DNA from: Sclerotiophoma versabilis
Taxonomy: Eukaryota > Ascomycota > Dothideomycetes > Pleosporales > Didymellaceae
DNA length: 64,000 nucleotides
Assembly (NCBI GenBank): GCA_012274445.1
Contig: JAAROD010000015.1
Span: forward strand, 1,240,001 to 1,304,000
Direction: 5' to 3'
The position numbers were made by a program, and so were the translations under genes. The notes beneath the pieces were generated by a model. That model saw only the letters and a list, made by a program, of their open reading frames with translations. It had not been told where the DNA came from and did no database searches. Below, in pieces: positions 9,608 through 22,125 of the stretch (positions are counted from its first letter, which is position 1; each line of letters begins with the position of its first letter).

Positions 9608-11986
9608 ATGAGCCGCCTCAAGCTCTACGTAGCGGTATGTCAACTACAACTGGCTTCGGCTTCATAATACTGACAGCTGCAGGGCTCGACCGTTATGGCC
9701 AACATCGTGCTTGCCCGCGCCTACTACGAGCGTCCCAATTTCTACTCGGCTGCAGTCTATATCTCGCAAAGCACTGGCTCGCTCATGTTCCTGGTCAACT
9801 TGATGCTCATCGTAGCAGCGAGCTTCGGGTACGGGCTCCAACGTCTCTTCTACGGCCCACTTCGCCCTATCGAGACTGAACAGCTGTACGACAAGGCTTG
9901 GTTTGCTGTCAGCGAGACATTGCTGGCAATGACAATCTTTAGGGATGATATTGGCTTGTGGTTCTTCACCATGTTCCTGTGCCTCCTCGCTGGCAAGGTA
10001 TGGCAGTGGATTGGAGAGGGGAGAGTTGAATTCCTCGAGCAGCAACCGCCAGCAAATCCACGACTTTTCCACACACGCCTAGCCAGCTCTCTGATTCTTT
10101 CAGTCTTCTTCGATGTTTTCATGACGCAGTATTGCGTATCCTCAATCTTATCGGCAGCTCGACCAGGTGTCATGGTCATGTTCGGCTTCGAATATGTTCT
10201 GCTCGCGATCGCTTCGATATCGACACTCATGCGCTATGGCCTGTCGCTCGCTGAGCTGGCCATCACACAACGTCAGGAGAAAGCGAGAGACGAGGCTCGA
10301 AGGGTCGCACGGGAACAAGCGCGTCAGCAGGCAGCTGCTGAAGGTGCAGACCCTCTAAGCGAGGTTGAGGAGGACGAAGATGAAGCCGACGTCCCTGGTT
10401 GGGAAGAGAAGGGACGCTGGGTATTCTACCTGGACCTCGCCACCGACTTCGTGAAGGCCTCGGTCTATTTAGGATTCTTTACTGTCCTCATGACATTCTA
10501 CGGTATTCCAATCCACATCATGCGGGATCTGTTCATGTCTGTTCGTTCGCTCATCAAGCGAATTAACGATTTCATCCAGTACCGGAATGCGACTCGCGAC
10601 ATGAACACACGCTACCCAGACGCTACTGGGGACGACCTGAGCCGAGAAAATATCTGCATTGTCTGTCGAGAAGAAATGCGACCTTGGACTCCGCCTGGCG
10701 CTGAAGGGGCGCAGCCAGGGCCCAGAGTGGAAGAACGGCAAAGGCCAAAGAAGCTGCCGTGTGGACACATATTGCACTTCAGCTGTCTGAGAAGTTGGCT
10801 CGAACGGCAGCAGGTGTGCCCAACTTGTCGACGACCGGTACTTGGAGAGGCCACACCTCAACCTGTGCAACCCAATAATCCTATGAACCCAGCGGCGCAG
10901 AACCAGCAGGACCAGCAAAACGCGCCATTTCAGGGCGGATTGCGAGGTTTCCTGCCGGGAAATGCGCAGCAACCTCCCGCTAACCAGGGTCAACCCGCAC
11001 CAGCTCCTCCAGATGCACAACAAAACAGACCTGCTGGTAACATGCGAGTGTTTAACTTTGGACCCTTTCGGATTGCGCTAGGGAACCTCCGCCTACCTGC
11101 AGAACAAGCAGGCAATGCCAACAACATGAGGAATGCGATTGATCAGCTGCGCCAGCAGGCTGTCGCAGGGCAAGCACCTCAGGCGCCTACTCAATTACAG
11201 CAGCAGGAACAAACTTCGACTCAGCCTTTGCTCTCCAATGCTGTCCCAGGTGTGCCTACGGATCAGATGGGGGTAGCTCTTTCACAGCAGCCTGTTGATA
11301 TTCGTTATGACATACTGCGCGTCCAGCAACACATTATACAGCAACTTCGTCAGCTGAACGTACAGAATGATCAGCTAGAAGTAACTTCTCGGCTTCTCAT
11401 TGAGCTCAATCGTCTGAACGCCCTGTCTGTGGCCGACCAACAACCAAACACCGTTACTCCGATAGAATCGCAAAGCGCAACTTCGTTTACACCACATGCG
11501 TACTTTTCCAGAGGCCAGGTCCTGAGGCAAGGAGATCCTGGTATTCTTGAGGGGTTAACGCTCCCAGAAGGCTGGACGTTGAGGCCAATGACACTAGCAG
11601 CGCAATCAGGTCAAGAGAGCGCACCGACTGTATCATCATTACCTACGCAGTCTGTGACAGACACCGTAACGCCAGTGGCCGCAGCAGCAGACGCCCAACC
11701 AGCACCAACGGTACTAGAACCTCGACCAGAAGCACAAGTAGACTCTGCGTCGGTGCAATCAACGCCTTCTACAACTTCAACAACCCCAGCACCAGCACCA
11801 GCATCTAGCGCATCTCCCAAAGCCGCTGCACCTAGCTCACTCGAATCGAGCTGGAGCTTTGGTGACCTTCCCGAGCGGAATGAGGCGGAGGGATCGAGCT
11901 CCGCGGTTGCAGGAAGCAGCTCAGAAGGACAGAACGTGACGAAGCGGGCAGTCACCGTAGAAGATGCCGAAGACAACGAACAGTAG
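9608..11986 (+). CDS. HRD1: ERAD E3 ubiquitin ligase Hrd1 (membrane RING-H2)
   Basis: Two exons, 9608-9634 (nine codons) and 9683-11986, with a 48-bp intron, give 776 residues. The tiny first exon encodes MSRLKLYVA, matching the usual Hrd1 start. Several hydrophobic segments fill residues 1-290, broken by an acidic cytosolic loop (SEVEEDEDEADV). A RING-H2 follows at about 330-385: CIVC, then PCGHILHFSC and CPTCRRP, with all metal ligands present. The long C-terminal tail is rich in Gln, Pro and Ala. Hrd1 is the ER-membrane channel and ubiquitin ligase that retrotranslocates and marks misfolded ER proteins for the proteasome, together with Hrd3 and Der1. The loop between the CIVC and CGH parts is longer than in yeast. 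Three ACGTG sites upstream suggest stress control. Confidence 0.92.
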
Positions 11987-12722
11987 AGGCACATGAACAT
12001 TGCATTGCATAGCGTGGCGTTTGGGTTTTGTAGCAACGATACTTGATGAGTGAGCGAAGTACATAGATACCCACATACTCGGAATCGAAGCAATATGCTC
12101 GTCCTCCGTGATTCGACCCCCACGTGCCGCAAAGTGAAGCAGGCCTGCCCAACCACCTCAACATTCGCTGTTCGTAGACTTTTGATGCGCGTTACTGTAA
12201 CTATGTCTTCCTATCCACTCAAGCACCTCCAGCCTTGCAGGACCCCATTTTTATCGCAGTCCACTCGACAACTCTCGTGAGTCTCACCGCATGCGCTTCG
12301 TGCGGGGAGCTTATCCAGTATGCGGTGGTCCCGCCTAGCCCGTTAACGTGCAGGGATAACGGGACCACGTCAGCCACTAAGGTTCATAAACGCGTCCAAG
12401 ACATGCCCTTGAGGCGGCTACATGCGTCCACGAGTAGTGTCCTCGCAGCACAAGCTTGTCATGGTGCGAGCGTGGAAGGTGACACCCAGTCAAAGATGCA
12501 GGAACAGCAGCGAGGCGAGATCGCGTTGAAGCTACAAGGGCCAGGATAAAGCTCACGGATAAGTGACCAGGCCCGCCTGGGCTATGGCGCGGTTTTGGGA
12601 TGAGTCTTTTACCTTCGCTAATACCTCGACAGCAGAGCAACTACACACTCCAATATTCCCGTCTCTTTTCCTCTTGTATTTTTGTTCCTTTCTGCCAATG
12701 CATTCAAGAACGATTTGAACAT
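11987..12722. other. Intergenic region with an imperfect palindrome
   Basis: About 740 bases between HRD1 and the orphan gene. It holds the palindrome listed separately and short frames (12050-12280, 12235-12549, 12377-12640) without recognisable motifs. Confidence 0.5.
12325..12368. repeat. Imperfect palindrome
   Basis: GTGGTCCCG at 12325-12333 is matched by its exact reverse complement CGGGACCAC at 12360-12368. Inside, CCCGTTA and TAACGGG add a second overlapping pair. The RNA or single strand could form a stem-loop. No T-run follows, and its function is unknown. Confidence 0.5.
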
Positions 12723-14194
12723 ATGGCGGTGCGAACGCAAGAGAAGCCTCACAAGGCTGAAGAAGAAGGCGATGTTGCAAACTGCGTACACAATTTGATA
12801 GAAGCATTTACAAATGGTCTCAATATCTTCAAGCGCTTGCGCGAAAGAAGGCGAAAACACAAAGCGCGCAAGCAGAGCCAAGCGCCTGAGCCTATAAACA
12901 GCGCCGAGCTTCAACTGTCCAATTCGTTGCGCAGAGGGCCACAAGACCTAGCGGAGAGATATGAAGAGTGCCACGGACAAAAAGGCATGGGACACAAGTT
13001 CGCAAAGGGCGACTGTAAGTCTATGTTGGGTCCCATGTATAGTCACGTTACTGACCATCCTTAGCAATCGCTCATGCGTCTCTTGCCGAAATCTTGATGA
13101 GGCTCAATACAGGCCTTGTAAGCATTATCACCGCTTTCCTGCACCATGAACAAAAAGGCACCCATGGTCAGATGAAGATGAACTACAAGTCCTTGACAGA
13201 TTTATCCGAAGCATCGAGACGAGATGCGCTGACCAGTATGAGCCAATTGTACCAGCGCTTGAGCCAATCGCAACTCCAAATCCACCCTGCGCTTAGAAGC
13301 AAAACACCACAATATTGCGAATCATCAGGCAACAGCTCCGACTCCAGTAAAGACACCAAGAAGTCCACTGCTTCTCGTCGTCGCCCTAGCGGCTCCCACG
13401 TGACACGCATGCCAATTAAGAGCTCTAGCCAACCCCAGCTCTGCATGGTGCGGTCTAAATCGCGAAATACCTCAAGAAAAGACAGCACTTCAAGCAGCAG
13501 CTCCGCCAATTCGAAGCCTAACTCAAAATCAAGCTCACCTTTCACATCACCATACGCCTCGCCTCTACAATCACCAGTTCCCGAGTACGCCGTCCTAGAT
13601 CCCATGATCCACAACAAATTAGACTTGAAAACCCCAGCCTACGTGCGCGGCACATATGCAGATACACCCCTTCCGCCGCCAAAAGCCGATAGGAAACGCG
13701 TTGACTCTCTCGACGCGGTGCGTCCAGTTGCATGGTCACCGTACGCACAATCGTACGACTACTTCTCCTTCATGCCCGAGTGCCTCGATGCACCGACCCC
13801 AAAGCTGCCCGGCTTCACTTCAACCGCGCGGAACCCATCATCCGTACCACCCGCCAAGAGCGCACCACCGCCAGTCCCCGCGAAGCCACCGTCTCTCAGT
13901 AACGGCGCCAAAACAGAAACAACGCCCGTATCCGCGCCAATGAAGAGGAGACTGGATAAAGTGACGCTGAGCTCGTATACCTTTGCGAGCGATAGCACGA
14001 AACTGGGCGAGATCCCGGAGAGTAGGTGGGCGAAGCCGTGGGATTATGAGCAGGCGGAGATGCTGAACAATATGGCTGCGGCGGCGGCGAAAGTGCGGAT
14101 CCCTACGCCGGCTGTTGAGGAGAAAGGAAAGGGGAAGGAGAAGGAGAAGGAGAGAAAGGGGTTGAGGTTTTGGAAGAGAGGGGAGATTGCGTAA
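12723..14194 (+). CDS. Orphan fungal protein, basic N-terminus and low-complexity tail
   Basis: Two exons, 12723-13014 and 13065-14194, with a 50-bp intron, give 473 residues. I do not recognise a named family. The N-terminal third looks helical (VHNLIEAFTNGLNIFKRLRE, then a very basic RRRKHKARKQ stretch that could be a nuclear signal), and helical content continues after the intron to about residue 180. From about 190 on it is Ser/Pro-rich and probably disordered, with proline-rich PPxPAKPP-type motifs near 290, and it ends in a Lys/Glu-rich KGKGKEKEKERKG tail. The helical start resembles N-terminal regions of uncharacterised ascomycete proteins with signalling or scaffold architecture, but this is impression only. 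The splice junction keeps one continuous frame, which supports a real gene. Confidence 0.7.
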
Positions 14195-15162
14195 AAGCGT
14201 GGAAAGATATCGTGGGAAAGGTGTTGTGGAGGGGCTTCTCTGTACTGTTGGTTGGCATTTGCGTCATATTTTGGTCCTTTTTCTGTTTGGCTTGGGATTG
14301 TATTTGCTTTTGGCGTTGATGTTTTATGGTTTTGATGACTGACGATTTAACGGCCTGTGGCACGAGCGACATATACCCGCATTGTTGTAGTAAGCGTTTC
14401 CAGCATATTTACATGTATATCGACTGTACTCTTTTTCCCCCTCATGGATCAATTTATCATGTCTCACGCTCTGTAATGTCGTTCAAGTATCGACAACATG
14501 CGGATTTGCATGCGCGCCTAGTACAAGGCGTACTGCTTCGAGACCACTTTCTACAAGACAATCATTCGTAGATCCGGGATCTTTTTCGCGGATTCGAGTA
14601 ACGCAGGTCCTCAGGTCGTACAAGGAGACCTAGTGACTTGGGAAATACAAATGCAAGGAATGTTCAAGCTCACGCTTCACGACACGACCTAGCTCCTGCT
14701 TCACACTGATTAATAGATTTGCAACGCAGGTCTTGTGGCCACGGTCGCAATCTTAGATTCGAAGTCTATGCAACTCAAATTGATGCGCAAGGTGAACACA
14801 GGCCAACGCAGGCAGGGAAACATGACCCTCAAGAATGCATAAGATCTCCTTTCCGTCGGCCGCGCCAGCGTCAACCGCGTCTGTGCGTCAAGCACGCAAT
14901 CGTCATTGGTGAATTTCGATAGTTTTCCGCAAAACACGATGCGACTGCATCTTTACCATCCCGGGCGCACAAATCCTACAACATTATTGCTGGGTTTGTG
15001 AAGAGACCAGTTGCTTTCTCTGTAGACGATTGTAAGAAGTTCAAGAGCTGGACCGTTGAGGACACCCCGCTAGGCTCGTGCACTTTTGATAAGAGCTGGG
15101 ATCTTTGAGCGATAGCGGAGCAGAGGCATTGAGAAGTCAAAAGTCTAGTAAAAGTCATCAAA
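14195..15162. other. Intergenic region, nothing recognised
   Basis: About 970 bases. Short frames at 14326-14571 and 14710-14937 have no domain or splice support. The right end contains the upstream region of the Ymc1-like carrier. Confidence 0.5.
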
Positions 15163-16080
15163 ATGGTATCCAAGGTCGAACAAGAGATAGAACACCCCGA
15201 GTCTGGGTCAGGAAGAGTAGCAAAGGATCTTTTCGCGGGCGCAGTGGGAGGCGTAGCGCAGGTCCTTCTTGGTCAACCTTTCGACATCGTGAAGGTCAGA
15301 TTACAAACCACAACACAGTACTCCGGCGCTCTCAATGCCGCCACAAGTATCTATAGGAACGAGGGTGCCCTTGCCTTCTACAAAGGGACGCTGACACCAC
15401 TTATCGGCATCGGCGCCTGCGTATCCGTTCAATTCGGCGGCTTCAACTTCGCGCGCCGCTACTTCGAGGCTCAAAACACAGCAAAGACCGGCAACAACGC
15501 ATTGTCCTACTCACAATACTACGCCTCGGGGGCATTTGCTGGCATCGCCAACACAGTTCTCTCCTCGCCCATTGAGCACATCCGAATCCGGCTGCAGACA
15601 CAACCCAGCGGTGCCGCCCGCCTTTACAACGGTCCCATTGACTGCGTGCGCAAGCTATCCGCTCACCAGGGTGTGCTCGGGGGTGTGTACCGCGGAACCG
15701 CAGTCACCTTCCTGCGAGAAGCCCAGGCCTACGGCGTATGGTTCACAACATTTGAGTACCTGATGAACGCGGACGCAGTACGCAACAACATCAAGCGGGA
15801 AGACATCTCGACTCTGAAAGTCGCCGCGTATGGAGGTCTCGCGGGAGAGATGCTGTGGATTAGCAGTTACCCGTTCGATGTCGTCAAGAGCAAGATGCAG
15901 AGCGATGGTTTTGGCAAGGACCAGAAGTACAAGAGCATGCGCGATTGTTTCGCTAAAGTGTGGGCCCAGGAGGGTGCGAGGGGATTCTGGAAGGGAATTG
16001 GGCCGACGTTGCTGAGGGCTATGCCGGTCAGTGCTGGAACGTTCGCGACAGTCGAGGTTACTATGCGTCTAATTAGCTAG
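15163..16080 (+). CDS. Mitochondrial carrier (SLC25), Ymc1/Ymc2-like
   Basis: Single-exon gene of 305 residues, the normal length for a mitochondrial carrier. It has three tandem repeats, each with the carrier signature: QPFDIVKVRLQ, SPIEHIRIRLQ and YPFDVVKSKMQ. Segment GIGACVSVQFGGFNFARR closely matches the Ymc1/Ymc2 and carnitine-carrier branch. Yeast Ymc1 and Ymc2 are inner-membrane carriers implicated in glutamate and oleate metabolism and glycine-linked respiration; the exact substrate here is not visible. It lies about 1.15 kb upstream of a second carrier of another subfamily, in the same orientation. Unlike that neighbour it has no introns, so a recent tandem duplication is not the origin of the pair. 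Confidence 0.85.
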   Translation: MVSKVEQEIEHPESGSGRVAKDLFAGAVGGVAQVLLGQPFDIVKVRLQTTTQYSGALNAATSIYRNEGALAFYKGTLTPLIGIGACVSVQFGGFNFARRYFEAQNTAKTGNNALSYSQYYASGAFAGIANTVLSSPIEHIRIRLQTQPSGAARLYNGPIDCVRKLSAHQGVLGGVYRGTAVTFLREAQAYGVWFTTFEYLMNADAVRNNIKREDISTLKVAAYGGLAGEMLWISSYPFDVVKSKMQSDGFGKDQKYKSMRDCFAKVWAQEGARGFWKGIGPTLLRAMPVSAGTFATVEVTMRLIS

Positions 16081-17230
16081 ACGAAGAAGAGGATAGCATC
16101 CGGAAAGATTGGCTATGGACTGGGATATTTGAATACGCGGCATCGGAGCATCGATTTTTGGAATGTGTGAGAGCTTTATGGGATTGCAGGATAAGCTGTA
16201 CATCTGCATAAGTCCGCGACATACTACCGCTCAATGTCAGTCGCAACAAGAACTTAAAGACCAGGACCCTCGATTCATGAAGATGCTCTCGAGGTTCCAA
16301 ACTAGAGGCCTTCCCATCTTTGCGCTCACGCTTCATGTTTGTCGTGTCCCCAAATGGCGCGCTTGTCGCCATTAACCTCCCCGTTAACATCCCACACCGT
16401 GCATACGAGCCTCTAGTGTCACGTCGCGGGCTCAGATCAGAGAAGGACATCTGACCATAAGATGTGAGGCGCTTCAAGCACGGTTTGAGTGTTGCCAAGT
16501 CCGCTCATTGCAAGTTCAGCTTCCACTTTATCAGATGGTTATCAGATCTTTTCCACATCCAACACCGACAGCGTCATTCCCTCATAGCACCTTATGAACG
16601 CTCTGAAAACGCTGAAAGGCATGCCCGATAGCTCTAAGGACGATGTAGTGGGCATTCCAAGCAAAGAAGTCTCTGCCCGCGCAGGTTGTGCTCGATGAGG
16701 CGTAATGTTGCGGGCGGAGGTGATCTTTTGTCTTATCAGATCCTTTTGCCCAATCCAAACAATTGTTCCCCTCATTGCCGGGCGGTCACTCCTCCGAGAG
16801 CTATCGCTGACGATGATGTATGATGCATGTCCGCGGCAACATTCCAGTTACTCGCTGCCACCACTTTGCGCACAGCCCTGCGAGCGTCATCCTTCAATGG
16901 AAAGCGCAAAGAACTGAATATGCAAGTGCATTGAGCGACCTCAAACCGCGCAAATTCACATTACTCAAGACTATTGTGACATGGCAATGCTGCTACTCGG
17001 AACCTCGGTGTTTTACTTGATGGTTCAGTGACGCCGCACGGCCCTCCCAATAATCCTAAGCATTTGCGTCTGGCCCTGCTCAAAAGTTCAACCTTCGAAC
17101 GCGGTCACTGTGCCATCACCACACCCAGAAAGCGGAATCTTGCGCGACCGGTCCAGCTGCCACCCTCCGTCCCGGTATCGTCCATTGAATCGCCAAACTG
17201 GAATCCACCGTCGTCACGCCCGGCCAGATC
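16081..17230. other. Intergenic region between two carrier genes
   Basis: About 1.15 kb without a supportable gene. Frames such as 16073-16498 (minus) and 16542-16775 (minus) carry no motif. The frame from 17028 overlaps the mitoferrin start in another phase and stops at its first intron. Confidence 0.5.
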
Positions 17231-18563
17231 ATGGGTGGCCATGACCGGCCAGCAGTGCCTGTCGAGGAAGCAGAGCATGAGTACAGCTTTCCATAAGCCA
17301 ACGACACTCGGTTCTGCATCGCTGACCCTCCTCCAGCTATGAGGCGCTCCCACCAAACTTCTCGCTCGGTGCGAACATGCTTGCAGGCGCGTTCGCAGGT
17401 ATTGCTGTAAATATCCGGAGTCGCCGCGTCAGATCCACTTCAGCTAAAAACGCATCAGGAACACTCGGTGATGTATCCCGTCGACATGCTCAAGGTACGC
17501 GACCTCACTAGAACCTGCGACATTGTCGGATGACACGCTGACAGCTGAATAGACAAGGATGCAAGTCATCAACCCCGGGCCTACTGCGACATACCAGAGC
17601 TCTATCGCCAATGCCCTTGTAACAGTCTCAAGGGTAGAAGGCTTCAGATCGTTATGGAAGGGACTTTCCAGTGTTATTTTGGGCGCTGGTACATACACCT
17701 GGCCTTGAGATGCGTCTGGGCGCGCGACTAACGCCGACTTCAGGACCTGCCCACGCCGTATACTTTGCATCTTACGAAGCCACCAAACATGCCCTCGGTG
17801 GAAATGAGGGAGAAAGCCACGAGCATCACCCTCTTGCTGCAGGTGCGCATTATGTTAGAGCCCACATCTCAGAAAGTGTAGCTAACCCACCACAGCTGCC
17901 AGTGGTGCTGCAGCCACCATTACCAGCGATGCGCTGATGAATCCATTTGACGGTTTGTATTATAACTCTCGTCGCGCCAGAAAATACTGAGTGTTTTGCA
18001 GTCATCAAACAACGCATGCAATTGCACGGTTCGATCTACACTTCGGTCAGCCACTGCGCGCGGGACGTCTTCCGCAAGGAAGGCATTGGCGCGTTCTACG
18101 TCTCGTACCCCACCACATTGTGCATGACAGTACCATTCACAGCGCTGCAATTCATGGCGTACGAGTCGATATCCAAGGTCATGAACCCCACTGGCCGCTA
18201 CGACCCGTACACGCATTGCTTTGCTGGTGGTCTAGCTGGTGGGTTTGCTGCGGCGCTCACCACGCCCTTGGATGTCATCAAGACGCTGTTGCAGACACGA
18301 GGAAGCGCTCGCGATGTTGAGCTGAGGACTGTTTCTGGTCTGGTCCAGGCGGCCAAGATCATTCACCAAAGGGAAGGTTACAAGGGTTACTTCCGTGGGT
18401 TGAAGCCTAGAATCATTACCACGATGCCCAGCACTGCAATCTGCTGGTAAGAGCATCCCTGGAGTTCCCAGCAACACCAGACTAATCAGTGCACAGGTCC
18501 GCATACGAGATGGCAAAAGCATTTTTTATTGCTCGCAGCACGAACCCTAACACCGCCTTATAA
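17231..18563 (+). CDS. MRS4: Mitoferrin-like mitochondrial iron carrier (Mrs3/Mrs4 family)
   Basis: Eight exons: 17231-17280, 17337-17406, 17459-17494, 17553-17688, 17744-17842, 17896-17952, 18002-18446 and 18497-18563, giving 319 residues. Every intron is about 50-58 bp with GT...AG ends, and the joined exons read without a break. The three carrier signatures are YPVDMLKTRMQ, NPFDVIKQRMQ and TPLDVIKTLLQ. The opening YEALPPNFSLGANMLAGAFA and the AGPAHAVYFASYEATK segment are typical of Mrs3/Mrs4 mitoferrins, which import Fe(II) into the matrix for haem and iron-sulphur cluster synthesis. The start at 17231 is the only in-frame ATG after an upstream stop. This is the most intron-dense gene in the window; the 36-bp third exon is easily missed by automated prediction. 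Confidence 0.88.
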
Positions 18564-19317
18564 CAACAATCTTTTCACACCTCCCATGCGCTCGCTTCAG
18601 CGTGTGCTTCTATAATGCGATATACACACCCCAGCAGTAGAAGGGACCTCGATATTTTCGGCATAGAGTAGGCTACCAAAGCCGCACCGAGTGAGCTTCC
18701 CGGGCAAGCGTAATGGTCTTCACACTTTGTTGCATAGTCATAGAAGCTTTCCTGGCTTTGATATCTGGAAGGACCACATGGCGGCGTACAGGATTTCGAC
18801 GCTTTTTTTCTCTTGAGCGTTATGCAGTCAGCGCAAATATGTTTGTATCATATGGGAAATGTAGCATCGGCGTCTTTCGTCAAGTGGCATCATCAACTCA
18901 GGTTTGCTCCATCGATCTTTGGGTGCGCAAAAAAGAGGAGCGTAATCGATACCGTAAAAGTGGCCCCAGTGTAGATCTCAATGCGACCCGCAAATGCCCT
19001 CTCCATTGTACATCCTTCGCTGCATCGCTTGTACCCGTGAGACTGTCCGGATGATCCGAGACGAAATGATCCGTTCGGTCTGGCGTCTCGGGGCATGTGG
19101 CTAAGATCTGAGCCCCATAACGGTCGGTCGCGTGCAGCCGCGGCCGCAGTCAGCCCTGTGATGTTCAGAAGGCCAGCGGGCGCTATGTACGTCATGGCAA
19201 GCGCGGCCATAGCCTCTGAGCCTCAAACCACCTTTCGGGCATTGCACTGCGACACCCCTTTGATACCCCTACCATATGCCATAGTCCGTCGCTCGCTCGC
19301 CATTCGTGCCCCACACA
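18564..19317. other. Intergenic region, nothing recognised
   Basis: About 750 bases between the mitoferrin-like and AAA ATPase genes. A plus-strand frame at 19095-19352 is in a different phase from the ATPase and has no recognisable motif. Confidence 0.5.
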
Positions 19318-21855
19318 ATGCGCGCCAACACAACGCAGAAGGCGTACGATGAAGCTTTCCTGGCCTGCTCGACTGCTGTGTACTTTGAGAGTCAGGTTGG
19401 TGTTCTATAGTTAGACCCGGCGAACAACCTACTGATGCACTTCACCAGCAAAACGAGAAAGAAGCCCTGCGCTCATGGAAGACGGCCCTCGACCACATCT
19501 ACTACAACAATGCCCGTCGCAACCCCTCCACATACCGCCCATCGTCCGAGACAGAAAGGGCCTTGGTGGAGTCCTTACGGCAGCTGGAACTGCAATGCAA
19601 GGAGCGAGTTGATCTACTTGAGGCACTGAAGAAGAGCAGGGAGGAGTCGAAGGAGAGTCTTTCTAGCACCGATGCCCATGCCCCCACGCCACCTCCCCAC
19701 GGTGCACCTTCGGGGCCGACCGACACGAGTACCTCGTCAGAATGGCTTGGAGGGGGATCCATACCGCCTGTAGCCCAGAGCGACCTCGCGCGACCACCGC
19801 CGTTACCTGCCCGTCCTTCGATGGCATCACGAAAGAGCTCTGGCAACACGTTGCAGGGAATTAATAGCCTGACGCAGACGATGAGCAATTCTACACTGAA
19901 CCCTAGACCTTCAGAAGATAAAAATTCACGGACGCCATCACCGGAAAAGAAGGGAGGCAGGATGCTCAGGACACTGAGACCAAGCAAGGAGGGTAGGCCA
20001 GCGTCGAAGATGCCCATGTCAATGAGATCACGTCCTGATGCTTCTAAGGCTGCAACTCTAGCTTTTGGGTCAAGGGCTACTGCACCTAGCTCAAGTCGAC
20101 CCGGCTTGAGTGTGCCCAAAGCATCGACGCCTCCGGTGAATGTTTCCCCGCGTACATCGATGGAAATGCCTGCCGCTACACCGCAGCCTGAAGCGCCCCT
20201 TCCGCAGCCTTCATCACAGGATTCACCTAAACCAGCACCATTTTATTTCCAGACTCGCGAGGGATTAATGTCTACTAACTATGCTGTACCAGCACCGAGG
20301 AACAACAGCGATACTGAAAAGCCAAAACATCCTCCAATCTCCAGGAAAGCCGCACCTCCCCCGCCGCCAGTACCTTCGAAGCCAGCCGAGTTGGGTAGAA
20401 CTCAATCGTCACAAGCGAGCACAGCACTGCCTCCACTACCGGCTTTTCCCTCGTACCGCAAGGAATACCCGCCAGCTCAGCTGGACCCACGTCTTCTCGC
20501 AGCATCGGCGGCGGCACGATCGTATAGCGACTTGGGCTCAACCAAGTATGGAAACAGGGACAACGATACTACGCGCAGACCGTCAGCTGTACCTCCAACT
20601 CCGAGCAACACCAGCCGGACTCGAAACGTACGAAGAGAGCCGTCTCCAGAGCCGGTGCCACTTGCGGAAGATGGTTTTGATGACGAACCTCGACGACCGC
20701 CGCATCGAAAGACCAGGAAACGAGGGGACTCGATGCGCGCAGATCTACCTCCAAATCCAACAGCAGAGTTCGGCGAAGGTGGCGAATCGAACGAGGAGCC
20801 TGACGAATGGAAGAGGAAAACTGAAGAAATACTGAAGAACCTTCCTCGAGGCGTGGACAAGCAATCAGCACAGAACATTTTGAACGAAATAGTCATACAA
20901 GGAGACGAGGTTCATTGGGACGATGTGGCTGGATTGGAGATCGCAAAGTCTGCGCTGAAAGAGACGGTCGTGTACCCATTCCTGAGGCCGGACTTGTTCA
21001 TGGGGTTGCGAGAGCCTGCCAGAGGTATGCTGCTGTTCGGGCCACCAGGAACGGGTAAGACGATGCTTGCGAGAGCAGTAGCCACAGAGTCGAAGTCAAC
21101 CTTTTTCGCTATATCGGCAAGCAGCTTGACGTCTAAGTTCCTCGGTGAGTCTGAGAAGCTTGTTCGCGCCCTCTTCTCTCTCGCCAAACTGCTCGCCCCC
21201 TCGATCATTTTTGTTGACGAAATTGACTCTCTGCTGTCTTCGAGAGGAGGCTCTTCTGAGCACGAGGCTACACGGCGTATCAAGACGGAGTTCTTGATCC
21301 AATGGTCCGACCTGCAAAAGGCAGCTGCTGGGAGAGAAACGAGTGAGAAGGACAGGGAGACAGGCGATGCAACTCGTGTGCTCGTACTTGCAGCCACAAA
21401 CTTACCCTGGGCTATTGACGAAGCTGCGAGGCGCAGGTTTGTCAGGCGACAGTACATCCCACTGCCAGAAGACTTTGTCAGGAAACAGCAGGTGAAGACG
21501 TTGTTGAGCCATCAGAAACATGATCTGAGTGAGAGTGACCTGGACCGCTTGGTTGCGCTTACTGATGGTAAGTACAAATGTTGTTTTACTTAACTTTGTG
21601 TGCCATATTGGACATGCTGTTAACGGCGATATAGGTTTCTCTGGTTCTGATATCACCGCACTCGCCAAAGACGCCGCAATGGGCCCCTTACGCTCTCTTG
21701 GCGAAAGCCTACTCACTATGACGATGGATGAGATCCGTCCCATACGTTTCCAGGATTTCCAGGCTAGTCTGCGCACAATCAGACCGTCTGTCAGCAAGCA
21801 GGGCTTGAAACAGTTTGAGGACTGGGCAAGGGAGTTTGGAGAGCGTGGAGGGTGA
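19318..21855 (+). CDS. SAP1: MIT-AAA ATPase of the Sap1/Yta6 (spastin-fidgetin) group
   Basis: Three exons, 19318-19395, 19449-21567 and 21635-21855, give 805 residues. The N-terminal helical segment (AYDEAFLACSTAVYFESQ, then ENEKEALRSWKTALDHIYYNN) looks like a MIT-type three-helix bundle. A Pro/Ser-rich disordered region covers about residues 80-440. A meiotic-clade AAA module fills about 460-800: Walker A GPPGTGKT, Walker B IIFVDEIDSLLSSR, the sensor and Arg-finger region ATNLPWAIDEAARRRFVRR, and a C-terminal helix (FEDWAREFGE) like Vps4/spastin relatives. These hexameric ATPases sever microtubules or remodel ESCRT-III polymers; yeast Sap1 and Yta6 are less well defined. The last intron (67 bp) splits the DG-FSGSDI motif exactly, confirming the model. 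A start in an upstream exon cannot be excluded. Confidence 0.85.
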
Positions 21856-22125
21856 ACACACATATACACATACGGCCTAGTCTGAGTACACAGGCCCTTC
21901 AACGAGACGTCTGCATCTACCTTGCATAGCTCAATTGACATAATGCCTCGCTTTGCTCGATGTGGAATGTTTGCCCCACCTGCTATAATGATGGTAGCTC
22001 CTTCCTTCCTAAACAAATACCATCAGGCCCGTGACTTAGCGTCCGTCAAAACGATCTTGAAATTCTAACAGCTCTGACCCTATCTTTGCGTTTCCCACTG
22101 CACAGCAGCTCGCAGACACATTAAC

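Noticed and set aside
19095..19352. Alternative upstream coding frame for the AAA ATPase
   Set aside because: Wrong phase relative to the conserved exon and no suitable splice site seen to link it.
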